Shown here piece after piece: positions 1 to 7,100 of a stretch of DNA of 33,952 bases. How positions within the stretch are numbered: the stretch's first letter is position 1; every line of letters starts with the position of its first letter. The notes beneath the pieces are model-generated. The model was not told the DNA's origin and made no database searches. It saw only the letters and a program-made list of their open reading frames with translations. Source of the stretch: Armatimonadaceae bacterium (GTDB lineage Bacteria > Armatimonadota > Armatimonadia > Armatimonadales > Armatimonadaceae); assembly GCA_030447685.1 (NCBI GenBank), contig JAUJOK010000011.1:98520-132471 (forward strand). The letters run 5' to 3'. The position numbers were made by a program, and so were the translations under genes.

Positions 1-40
1 ATTTAGGAGAGGGGCGAGAGAGGTCAACGCGGAGAGGCCC

Positions 41-901
41 TTAATCCGTCCTGCCCAGGGCGGCGGGCGCAGCGGAGCGACCGGCGATGCCCGCGAGCGC
101 GATAAGCGTCAGGACGTAAGGGAGCAAGGTGAGGAAGTCCGGCGGAATGATGCGCGACATGCCCAGCGTCTGCAGCGTAATCTCGCCTGCGACCCCCAGA
201 CTGAAGAACAGCGCCGCGCCCGCCGCGCCCAGTGGGTTCCACCGCCCGAATATCACCGCCGCCAGCGCGATATAGCCCCGTCCCGCCGTCATGTTTTCCG
301 TAAACGCGCCCAGCCCCGCCAGCGCCAGCGCCGCGCCGCCGAGTCCCGCCAGCGCGCCCGATGCCGTTACCGCGCCGTAGCGCAGGCGTTCGACCGAAAT
401 GCCCGCCGAGCGCGCCGCTTCCGGATTTTCGCCGCAGGCGCGCAGGCGCAGTCCCAGTGCCGTGCGCGCGAGCACGAACCAGACGATAGCGACCAGCAGG
501 GCGGCTGCCGCCGCCATCGCCTCCGGCGACAGACGGACAGGCGTGGCGAGCGCCGTGCCCGACGCCTCCGCCTGGCGCAGCGCGTAGGTGGTCAGGCCGA
601 GCGCCCCCAGGTTCAGCCCGACACCGGATAGAATATGCGGGACACGGAGCGCCTGGGTCAGCGCGGCGTGCAGCAGCCCGATCAGCCCGCCGACCAGCAC
701 CCCGGCGGCAATACCTAAGAAGACGTTGCCCGTCGCCTGCGCCCCGGAAATCGCCGCGAACGCGCCGCCGAGCATCATCGCCTCCAGGCCGATATTGATG
801 ACACCCGCACGCTCGGACAGGACGCCGCCCATCGCCGCCAGCACAAGAGGCGTCCAGTAGCGCAGCGCGGCCAGCACAACGGCGGCGAAAAGATGGTCCA
901 T
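41..901 (-). CDS. Nucleoside-type ABC importer permease (NupQ/YufQ-like)
   Basis: This 286-residue, very hydrophobic protein is the second membrane permease of a BMP-type (nucleoside/purine) ABC importer in the inner membrane. The stretch SERAGVINIGLEAMML (residues 29-44) is the family hallmark of the BPD_transp_2 permeases that work with BmpA-type binding proteins; the remainder is a series of Ala/Leu/Gly-rich membrane segments. Its ATG shares one base with the TGA of the upstream permease gene, so the two are probably translationally coupled. It is the last gene of the three-gene minus-strand operon seen here; only 40 bases remain before the window edge, so more genes (for example a deaminase or phosphorylase) could follow. 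The substrate is inferred from the family only. Length and frame are intact. Confidence 0.88.
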   Translation of the reverse strand: MDHLFAAVVLAALRYWTPLVLAAMGGVLSERAGVINIGLEAMMLGGAFAAISGAQATGNVFLGIAAGVLVGGLIGLLHAALTQALRVPHILSGVGLNLGALGLTTYALRQAEASGTALATPVRLSPEAMAAAAALLVAIVWFVLARTALGLRLRACGENPEAARSAGISVERLRYGAVTASGALAGLGGAALALAGLGAFTENMTAGRGYIALAAVIFGRWNPLGAAGAALFFSLGVAGEITLQTLGMSRIIPPDFLTLLPYVLTLIALAGIAGRSAAPAALGRTD

Positions 902-2085
902 CAGGAGGGCGCGGCCTCAGACGAAGCGAAGCTTCGTTCCTCGCCGGTCGCAGCGGTGGTGGCGGTGGGCGCCGTACTGGATGCCTGCGCCTCGGCGGGC
1001 AGCGGTGTCGCAGCGGGCGGCGTGGCTGTGTTCCCGCTCCGGGCGCGTCGGCGGACGACGATACGCGCGGCCACGGTGATAATCAAAATGGCCTGCACGA
1101 CAGCGACGATCTGCTTCGGGGTGCCGACCTGGAAACTCATCGCCTCTGCGCCCGCGCCCAGCACCCCGAAAAGCAGCGCGGACGGCAACACGGCCCAGGG
1201 CGAGCCGCCCGCCAGCAGCGCCACCGCCAGCCCTTCAAAGCCGTAACCTGCGCCGTAGAAGTCGGCGGGAAAGCGCCGGAAAGGGGCCGCCCCGACAATC
1301 ACGACCGCGCCCGCCAATCCCGCCAGCGCGCCCGAAAGCAGAAAAGCGTTTATCTGGACGCGAGCGACGCGGATACCCGCCGCCTCGGCGGCTCCCATGC
1401 CTTCACCGACCGCGCGCGTCTCATAGCCCCATACCGTGCGCCGCAGCGCCAGCGCGACGCAAACCGTGGCAAGAACGGCGATAATCAATCCCCAGTGAAC
1501 GTCGTATGTGGGGGAAAGGCGCGGCAGCACGGCCAGAACCTCCGGTGTCTGCGGCACGGCCCCGCCGCCGGATGGGTCTTTCAGCGGAACCGTCGCCAGA
1601 TAGCGGGTCGTGTTCTGCGCCACATAGTTGAGCAGGATCGCCGTAATAACCTCGTGCGCGCCGCGTGTCACTTTCAGCAGAACCGGCAGAAACGCCCAGG
1701 CCGCGCCCGCCGCCATCGCCGCCGACAGCGACAGCATAAGAAGCAGCGGCGCGGGCAGCAGCCCGCCGAGCGCGAACCCGACCCAGGCTGCCGCCAATCC
1801 GCCGACCGCTAACTGCCCTTCCGCACCTATATTGAACAGCCCGGCGGCCAGCGCGACCGCCACGGCCAGTCCCGTCAGCAAAATCGGCATCGTCCGCGCC
1901 AGCGTTCCCGCCCAGGCGAAAGAGTCGCCAACCGCGCCGGTGAAAAGCGCGCCATAAGCGGTAAACGGCGCGGTCATATCTCGCTGCGCCAGCCCGATAA
2001 CCAGCCCTCCCAGAAACAAAGCAATCAGAAGCGCGGCAAGCGGCTGCCCGAGCATGTCCGCCAGGCGCAGCAGGCGGCGTTTCAT
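901..2085 (-). CDS. Nucleoside-type ABC importer permease (NupP/YufP-like)
   Basis: First permease of the importer, 394 residues, with a short cytoplasmic N-terminus and about eight to ten hydrophobic segments. The motif FNIGAEGQLAVGG (residues 84-96) is typical of the YufP/NupP branch, matching the related NIGLEAM motif in the partner permease, so the two form a heterodimeric channel. The last ~50 residues are an Ala/Thr/Ser/Pro-rich, probably disordered tail beyond the usual end of the family (about 350 residues). The start codon overlaps the ATPase stop codon by four bases (ATGA), so ATPase, permease and permease read as one tightly coupled operon. No binding-protein gene lies in the visible operon. 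Substrate specificity (nucleosides or purines) is inferred from family. Confidence 0.88.
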   Translation of the reverse strand: MKRRLLRLADMLGQPLAALLIALFLGGLVIGLAQRDMTAPFTAYGALFTGAVGDSFAWAGTLARTMPILLTGLAVAVALAAGLFNIGAEGQLAVGGLAAAWVGFALGGLLPAPLLLMLSLSAAMAAGAAWAFLPVLLKVTRGAHEVITAILLNYVAQNTTRYLATVPLKDPSGGGAVPQTPEVLAVLPRLSPTYDVHWGLIIAVLATVCVALALRRTVWGYETRAVGEGMGAAEAAGIRVARVQINAFLLSGALAGLAGAVVIVGAAPFRRFPADFYGAGYGFEGLAVALLAGGSPWAVLPSALLFGVLGAGAEAMSFQVGTPKQIVAVVQAILIITVAARIVVRRRARSGNTATPPAATPLPAEAQASSTAPTATTAATGEERSFASSEAAPS

Positions 2086-3659
2086 GTACCCGCACCCGTC
2101 ATCAGCGCGCCGATTTTCGCTTCCGTCGCCTCCGCGCGCTTCAGGACAGCTACCACCTTGCCGCGCAGCATCACCGCAACCCGGTCGGAAAGGGCCAGCA
2201 CCTCCGCTAAATCGAGCGACTGCACCAGCACCGCCGCGCCCCGGTCGCGCTCGGCCCGAAGCGCATCGTGGACGAACGCCGAAGCGGCAAAGTCCAGCCC
2301 ACGTGTCGGCTGCGACGCCAGCAGTACGGCAGGCTTTCGCGACAGCTCGCGGGCGAGCACAAGCTTCTGCTGGTTCCCCCCGGAAAGCGCGCGGGCGGGC
2401 GTCCCCGGTGTGGCTCCGCGTACATCAAAGGCGGCGGCGCGCTCCTGAAGGAAACCTGTAATCGTGCCGCGCTTCAGCAGGCCGGCCTTACTGGAATACA
2501 GACGCTCCCGGTGCCTTCCCAGCACGACGTTTTCTTCCACGGAAAAGGGAAGCACCAGCGCCCGGTGATGCCGGTCCTCCGGCACATAGCCGATGCCCGC
2601 CGCTCGTCGCTGGGCCACGGAAAACGCGTCGATGTCCTGCCCCATCAGCGTTATCTTGCCTTTATCCGCCGTTCTCAGTCCTGCCAGCGTCTCGATCAAC
2701 TCGCCCTGCCCCGATCCATCCACACCGGCGATGCCCAGGATTTCGCCGCCGCGCAAATCCAGAGACACATTATCCACCACCACCTCGCCGCGCCGCTCCC
2801 GCACCGTCAGCCCCCGCACCGACAGAACCCCGGCGGAGGAGCCTTTGCCCTCGGTGGCGGCAGAAGAAGAGGGCGGGGTGGGAATCGGACGCGAAGCCGT
2901 GGCTGCTGCGGTGGCGCTTTCGCCGATCATGGCTGCCGCTAATTTCGCCGGGCTGGTTTCCACAATCGGGGAGGAAAGCACGCGCCGCCCCCGTCGCAGA
3001 ACCGTCACCGTGTCGGCATGGGCGATCACCTCATCCAGCTTATGGGTAATGAAGACCACCGTGCTGCCCGCCTCACTCAGCCGAGCCGTCGCCGCCCACA
3101 AATCGCGCGCTTCCGAAGGGGCAAGCACCGCCGTCGGCTCATCCAGAATCAGCACGCGCGCGCGGCGGTACAATGCTTTTAAAATCTCCACCCGCTGCTG
3201 CGCGGCCACCGATAGGTCTTCCACCCGCGCCGCCGGGTCGATAGGCAGACCGCTTTCCTGGGCAAGGGCCGCCACCGCCGCTTCGGCAGCCTTTCGGTCG
3301 AGAACGCCGCCGATGGCTCCCGGCTCAGCGCCCAGAACGACGTTTTCGGCGACGGTGAAAGGAGGAATAAGCTCGAAATGCTGGTGAACCATGCCGATGC
3401 CCAGCGCAATCGCCGCGCGGGGCGAGGCGAAGCGGAGCGGCTGGCCGCCTATGATTACCTGGCCCGAATCCGGGCGCAGCAGGCCGAACAGCACCTTCAT
3501 CAGCGTGGATTTACCCGCGCCGTTTTCGCCCACTACGGCGTGACGTGTGCCGGGCGCGAGGTCGAGATCGACGTTATCGAGGGCGGCGACCGGCCCGAAG
3601 GCGACGCTGATGCCGCGCAAGGAAACCGAGGGAGTAGCTCCACGGCTGTCCGGTCTCAT
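2082..3659 (-). CDS. Duplicated ATP-binding protein of nucleoside-type ABC importer (NupO/YufO-like)
   Basis: A 525-residue cytoplasmic ATPase with two ABC domains in one chain, as in sugar and nucleoside importers. The first domain has Walker A GENGAGKST (residues 44-52), a Q-loop (GMVHQHFELI), a slightly altered signature (LSVAAQQRVE) and Walker B VLILDEPTA. The second has a degenerate Walker A (GVDGSGQGE), a canonical signature LSGGNQQKL and an altered Walker B (VLLASQPTRG), the usual asymmetry in this family. The two are joined by a Pro/Ser/Ala-rich linker near residues 240-275. The ATG at 3659 is preferred over longer in-frame readings because a perfect promoter lies directly upstream and the conserved domain begins about 12 residues later. 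It overlaps the permease gene by four bases. Confidence 0.9.
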   Translation of the reverse strand: MRPDSRGATPSVSLRGISVAFGPVAALDNVDLDLAPGTRHAVVGENGAGKSTLMKVLFGLLRPDSGQVIIGGQPLRFASPRAAIALGIGMVHQHFELIPPFTVAENVVLGAEPGAIGGVLDRKAAEAAVAALAQESGLPIDPAARVEDLSVAAQQRVEILKALYRRARVLILDEPTAVLAPSEARDLWAATARLSEAGSTVVFITHKLDEVIAHADTVTVLRRGRRVLSSPIVETSPAKLAAAMIGESATAAATASRPIPTPPSSSAATEGKGSSAGVLSVRGLTVRERRGEVVVDNVSLDLRGGEILGIAGVDGSGQGELIETLAGLRTADKGKITLMGQDIDAFSVAQRRAAGIGYVPEDRHHRALVLPFSVEENVVLGRHRERLYSSKAGLLKRGTITGFLQERAAAFDVRGATPGTPARALSGGNQQKLVLARELSRKPAVLLASQPTRGLDFAASAFVHDALRAERDRGAAVLVQSLDLAEVLALSDRVAVMLRGKVVAVLKRAEATEAKIGALMTGAGT

Positions 3660-3666
3660 CGCGGGG

Positions 3667-3695
3667 ATTATACCGGCCACCCTGCGGCCTGTCAA
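3667..3695 (-). promoter_or_regulatory. Consensus housekeeping promoter of the ABC importer operon, probably leaderless
   Basis: On the minus strand TTGACA (3690-3695) is separated by exactly 17 bases from TATAAT (3667-3672). Only seven bases (ccccgcg) separate the -10 box from the ATG of the ATPase gene, so transcription should start within a base or two of the start codon. No Shine-Dalgarno sequence fits. The mRNA is therefore likely leaderless. Confidence 0.75.
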
Positions 3696-3742
3696 CAAGG
3701 GTGGGTGCGCCGGGGAACTTCGGTACGCCTTTTTGCGTCTTT

Positions 3743-3771
3743 TTGCTAAAGTCCGAAACGTTTCGTAGATT
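3743..3771 (+). promoter_or_regulatory. Candidate promoter of the TPR-ExbBD operon with an embedded 12-bp palindrome
   Basis: TTGCTA (3743-3748), a 17-base spacer and TAGATT (3766-3771) form a plausible promoter 19 bases before the TPR gene. The spacer ends with the perfect palindrome CGAAACGTTTCG (3754-3765), which has the central CG and AAAC/GTTT flanks seen in LacI-family operators. A repressor bound here would block this promoter; it could also affect the divergent importer promoter about 60 bases away. No LacI-family gene is in the window, so the regulator is unknown. Confidence 0.5.
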
Positions 3772-3789
3772 GTGAGGTCGTAGGCAATT

Positions 3790-6015
3790 ATGAAGCCATT
3801 GCTCCCTTTATTGCTTATAGTTACCGTTCTGCTGGCTGTTCCCGTTCGGGCCGCTGCCCAGACGCCGGATGAACAGATTGCCGCCGCTTCTGCGCTTTTC
3901 GACGCCAAACGCTTTGCCGAGGCGGCGCAAAAGCTGAGCAAGTTTCTGGCTGCAAACCCCAGGAGCGCCCGTGCGGGCGCGGCGGCGCTCGCACTGGGAC
4001 GGTGCCGCACCGAGCTGGGTCAATGGACGCAGGCCGTTCCCGCGTATGAAAAAGCCATCGGAAGTCGCGACCCCGACGTGGTGACGCTGGCCCGGCTCGG
4101 TCTGGGCGAAGCCGCGCTGCGAACCGGCCAGTACGACAAGTCCGCCGCCGCGCTGAACGCCGCGGTGCAGGCCGATCTGACACCCGAGCAGGCTGCCCTC
4201 GCTTATTTCTGGCTGGCGCAGGCGAATTTTTCCCTCAAGCGTTTTCCCGCCGCCGAGGAAGCGTACCTCACGGTGGTAGAGGATTACCCGCAGAGCCGTT
4301 TCGCGGCCAATGCCCAGTTTGGCGCGGCCCTTGCCGCCCTGCGCCAGGAAAAGACCGATGCGGCGCGGGAGCGTTTGCAGGCAATGACGGATCGCTATCC
4401 CGGCAGCGCCGACCGGCCCCAGGCGCTGCTGCTGCTCGCACAGATGGACCTGGACGCAAAGCGCTACGCCGAAGCGCGCCGGGGCTTTGAAACGCTTTTA
4501 CAGGCGAAACCGGATGCGGCCACGTGGCGCGCGGCGGACGAGGGACTGGTGCGCGCGCTTCTGGAACTGGAAGACTACGCCGCCGCCTCTGCCCGCCTTC
4601 AGGCTGCGCTTGCCCGTATGCCCGCCGCCGACCCCCAGCGCCGCGCCGCATATCTGACATTGGGACACACGCATTACCGGCAAAAGCAGTACGTACCCGC
4701 GCTTGCCGCCTATCGCGAAGCGGCGAAATCGTCCGAAGGCGCCGTGGCGGGGGAAAGCCTGTACTGGGCCGCCAATGCCCTGCTGGCGCTGGGGCGGCCC
4801 GCCGAGGCGGGTGCGCAGTTCGCCCAGGTCGTATCGCGCTACCCGAAGCATGCGCTGACTTCCCGCGCCGCCCTGCGCGCCGGGGATGCGTTCTTAGCCG
4901 CTAAAAAGCGCCCCGCAGCGGCAAGCGCCTATAAAACCGTGGTGCAGAAATACGCAAAGACGCCCGAAGCCGACACCGCGCGCCGCGCGCTTGCGGAACT
5001 GGCGGAGACGGCAAGCAGTCCGGCGGAGATCGCGAGCGCGCTGGAAACCGCTCCCGCCGCCGAGCGAGCGCGGGCGACCCTGCGGCTGGCGCGGCTGCAT
5101 CTGGCGGCGAAAAAATACGCGGCGGCAGCCACGCCGTTGATGGGCCTGTTGAAAGGAACGCTGGAGCCGGAAACGGCGTCGGAAGCGCAGTATCTGTTAG
5201 GCCTGGCTTATGAAGGTCAGGGCAAGGCCGCGCTTGCGGCGGCGGCTTTTTCACAGTCCCTGCGTCTGAACCCGGCTTCGGAGTGGGCGGCGGATGCCGG
5301 AAGCCGCCTGTCCTGGCTGTATCTGGAGTTAAAGCAGCCGGCGAATGCGGAAAAGACCGCGCAGGCATTGCTGGCGCGCACGCCGGAGGGCGGCAGCGGC
5401 GGCGAGGCTGAGCAGCAGGCGCGGCTGGCGCTGCTTCAGGCGCAGCTTGATCAGAGGAGATGGGATGCCGCCCTGGAGACTGCGCAGGCGCTGCTGGAAG
5501 GCAGTCCCTCACCGGAGACCGTGGCGACGGTGCGCTTTACTCAGGCATGGGTAAGCGAAAAACAGAATAAGCCGGAAGAGGCGCTGCCGCTCTGGGAGCA
5601 GTTAGTGACGGAGCACCCACGCAGCCGTTACGCCGCCGAGGCCCTGTTGCATATCGGGGATGCCCATGCCAAAGCGGAGCGCTACGATGCGGCGCGGGAA
5701 AGATACGCCGCACTGCTGGCGGGCTTCCCCCAGAGTCCGCTGGAACCGGAGGCGCGGTTCAAGCTGGGCACCGTGCTGTATAACCGGGGGCGTCACGCCG
5801 CATCCGCTGAGGAGTGGGACCGAGTGACTGCGAACCGGCAGGCGGGAGCGTACGCACCCGAGGCGCTGTACTGGGCAGGTGTCGCCTGGGACAAGGCCGG
5901 GAAAAAGGCCGCTGCCATTCAACGTCTGAGCCGCCTGGTAACGCAGTATCCCAAACACACCCGTGCTGCCAACGCCAGAACCCGTCTTGCCGCCCTCAAG
6001 GCGGTCGCTCGTTAG
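3790..6015 (+). CDS. Secreted long TPR-repeat protein (YbgF/CpoB- or BamD-like repeats)
   Basis: A 741-residue protein with an N-terminal signal peptide (hydrophobic core residues 3-20, cleavage likely after AAAQ near 24; no lipobox Cys). The rest is almost entirely tetratricopeptide-like helices of about 34-37 residues, with recurring patterns such as RFAEAAQKL, YPGSADRPQALLLLAQ and FPQSPLEPEARFKLG. Repeats of this kind occur in periplasmic envelope scaffolds (CpoB/YbgF, BamD). It heads an operon with ExbB-, ExbD- and TonB-like genes 30, 1 and 1 bases apart, so it probably acts in the periplasm as a scaffold for that energised complex; this is inference. GAGGT about ten bases upstream is a usable ribosome site. 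The frame is intact. No enzymatic domain is visible. Confidence 0.85.
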   Translation: MKPLLPLLLIVTVLLAVPVRAAAQTPDEQIAAASALFDAKRFAEAAQKLSKFLAANPRSARAGAAALALGRCRTELGQWTQAVPAYEKAIGSRDPDVVTLARLGLGEAALRTGQYDKSAAALNAAVQADLTPEQAALAYFWLAQANFSLKRFPAAEEAYLTVVEDYPQSRFAANAQFGAALAALRQEKTDAARERLQAMTDRYPGSADRPQALLLLAQMDLDAKRYAEARRGFETLLQAKPDAATWRAADEGLVRALLELEDYAAASARLQAALARMPAADPQRRAAYLTLGHTHYRQKQYVPALAAYREAAKSSEGAVAGESLYWAANALLALGRPAEAGAQFAQVVSRYPKHALTSRAALRAGDAFLAAKKRPAAASAYKTVVQKYAKTPEADTARRALAELAETASSPAEIASALETAPAAERARATLRLARLHLAAKKYAAAATPLMGLLKGTLEPETASEAQYLLGLAYEGQGKAALAAAAFSQSLRLNPASEWAADAGSRLSWLYLELKQPANAEKTAQALLARTPEGGSGGEAEQQARLALLQAQLDQRRWDAALETAQALLEGSPSPETVATVRFTQAWVSEKQNKPEEALPLWEQLVTEHPRSRYAAEALLHIGDAHAKAERYDAARERYAALLAGFPQSPLEPEARFKLGTVLYNRGRHAASAEEWDRVTANRQAGAYAPEALYWAGVAWDKAGKKAAAIQRLSRLVTQYPKHTRAANARTRLAALKAVAR

Positions 6016-6045
6016 TAATCTTCGTGCATCAGGAGAGATAATCAT

Positions 6046-6669
6046 ATGCTTCAGCTTTTTCAGCAGGCGGGCTGGGTAGCTTACCCGCTGGGACTGTGTT
6101 CCGTTCTGGCTTTGGGAATCATCCTGGAGCGTTTGTTCACGCTGACGCGCCTTCGGCAGTTGGAAGACCGCGCCTTTGCCGCCCTGCAAGCCTCCGGCGG
6201 CGACGCTGAGGAGGCGGCGCGGCGCGAGCCGGAGATCGCGACCGCGCCCAGCACCCGCATCCTGGATTCGCTTCGGCCCCTGAGCGGCGCGAGTCCCGAA
6301 ATGATCCAGCAGGCGGCGGAGATCGCCCTTTCTCTCCAGCGGCTGCGGCTGCGCCGGTATCTGGGGACGCTGGCGACTATCGGCAGCACGGCTCCGTTTA
6401 TCGGCCTGTTCGGCACGGTACTCGGGGTCATGGTGGCGTTTCAGGGGATGAGCCGCAGCGGCCTGAGCGGCGAAATGATGGCGGCGGGAATCTCCGAGGC
6501 GCTCAGCGCCACCGCCCTGGGGCTTCTGGTGGCGGTTCCGAGTGTTATCGCCTACAACTACTTTCTGGGACGGGTGCAGGCGCTGCTTCTTCATGTTCAA
6601 GGACATGTGGCGCGGCTGGCCCCGCTGCTGACGCGGCCCGCCGCCGCGCGGGAAAAACAGGAGGTCTGA
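6046..6669 (+). CDS. ExbB/TolQ/MotA-family proton channel subunit
   Basis: A 207-residue inner-membrane protein with three hydrophobic segments: residues ~9-29, ~107-132 and ~152-175. The family core is clear: GLFGTVLGVM (120-129) and a third helix with EALSATALGLLVAVP followed by YNYF. ExbB/TolQ pentamers surround ExbD/TolR helices and use the proton gradient to drive an energy-transducing partner. A strong ribosome site (AGGAGA) lies nine bases before the ATG. ExbD follows with one intervening base. The flanking TPR gene and the TonB-anchored VWA gene show this is a Tol/Ton-like motor, but not which substrate it serves. The frame is intact. Confidence 0.92.
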   Translation: MLQLFQQAGWVAYPLGLCSVLALGIILERLFTLTRLRQLEDRAFAALQASGGDAEEAARREPEIATAPSTRILDSLRPLSGASPEMIQQAAEIALSLQRLRLRRYLGTLATIGSTAPFIGLFGTVLGVMVAFQGMSRSGLSGEMMAAGISEALSATALGLLVAVPSVIAYNYFLGRVQALLLHVQGHVARLAPLLTRPAAAREKQEV

Positions 6670-6670
6670 G

Positions 6671-7099
6671 ATGCACGGATCAGGCGGCGGCGAAGACGAG
6701 CCGATGGCGGAGATGAACATGATCCCGCTGATAGATATCGCGCTTACGCTGGTAATCATCCTGATGGTGACCAGCGCCTTTATTCAGCAGCCGGGAGTTT
6801 CACTGCGCTTGCCGGAAACGGCGACGCGTGAAGGTGCGCCCGAAACGAACAAAGACCTGATAGTCGTGGTGACGGCGGATGGCAGTCTGTACCTGGACGG
6901 GCAAAAGACCGACGCGGCGAGCCTGCAAAATCGTCTGCGGGGCGTGGCCGCGCGAAACAAGCAAGCGCGCATTCTGGTGAAGGGCGACCGCGCGGTGGCG
7001 TATGCGCGGGTCATGGCGGTGATGGATATGGTGCGGCAGGCCGGATTGACCCGTATCGTCCTGCCCACGGACCCGAAAGACGCCGGAACAGGTGGTTAA
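6671..7099 (+). CDS. ExbD/TolR-family proton channel subunit
   Basis: A 142-residue protein with a short Gly/Glu-rich cytoplasmic N-terminus, one membrane helix (about 19-37) and a periplasmic ExbD/TolR domain. The start of the helix reads MNMIPLIDIALTLVIILMVT and carries Asp22, the position of the essential proton-carrying Asp of ExbD/TolR. The periplasmic part has the usual pattern, including DGSLYLDGQ and a C-terminal segment ARVMAVMDMVRQAGLTRIVLPT. It starts one base after the ExbB stop and ends one base before the TonB-like gene, so the four genes are one transcription unit. The frame is intact. Confidence 0.92.
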   Translation: MHGSGGGEDEPMAEMNMIPLIDIALTLVIILMVTSAFIQQPGVSLRLPETATREGAPETNKDLIVVVTADGSLYLDGQKTDAASLQNRLRGVAARNKQARILVKGDRAVAYARVMAVMDMVRQAGLTRIVLPTDPKDAGTGG

Positions 7100-7100
7100 A

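Noticed and set aside
5602..6759. A 385-residue minus-strand frame opposite the TPR and ExbB genes
   Set aside because: Shadow of two clearly real genes; low-complexity Arg/Gln/Pro text without motifs.
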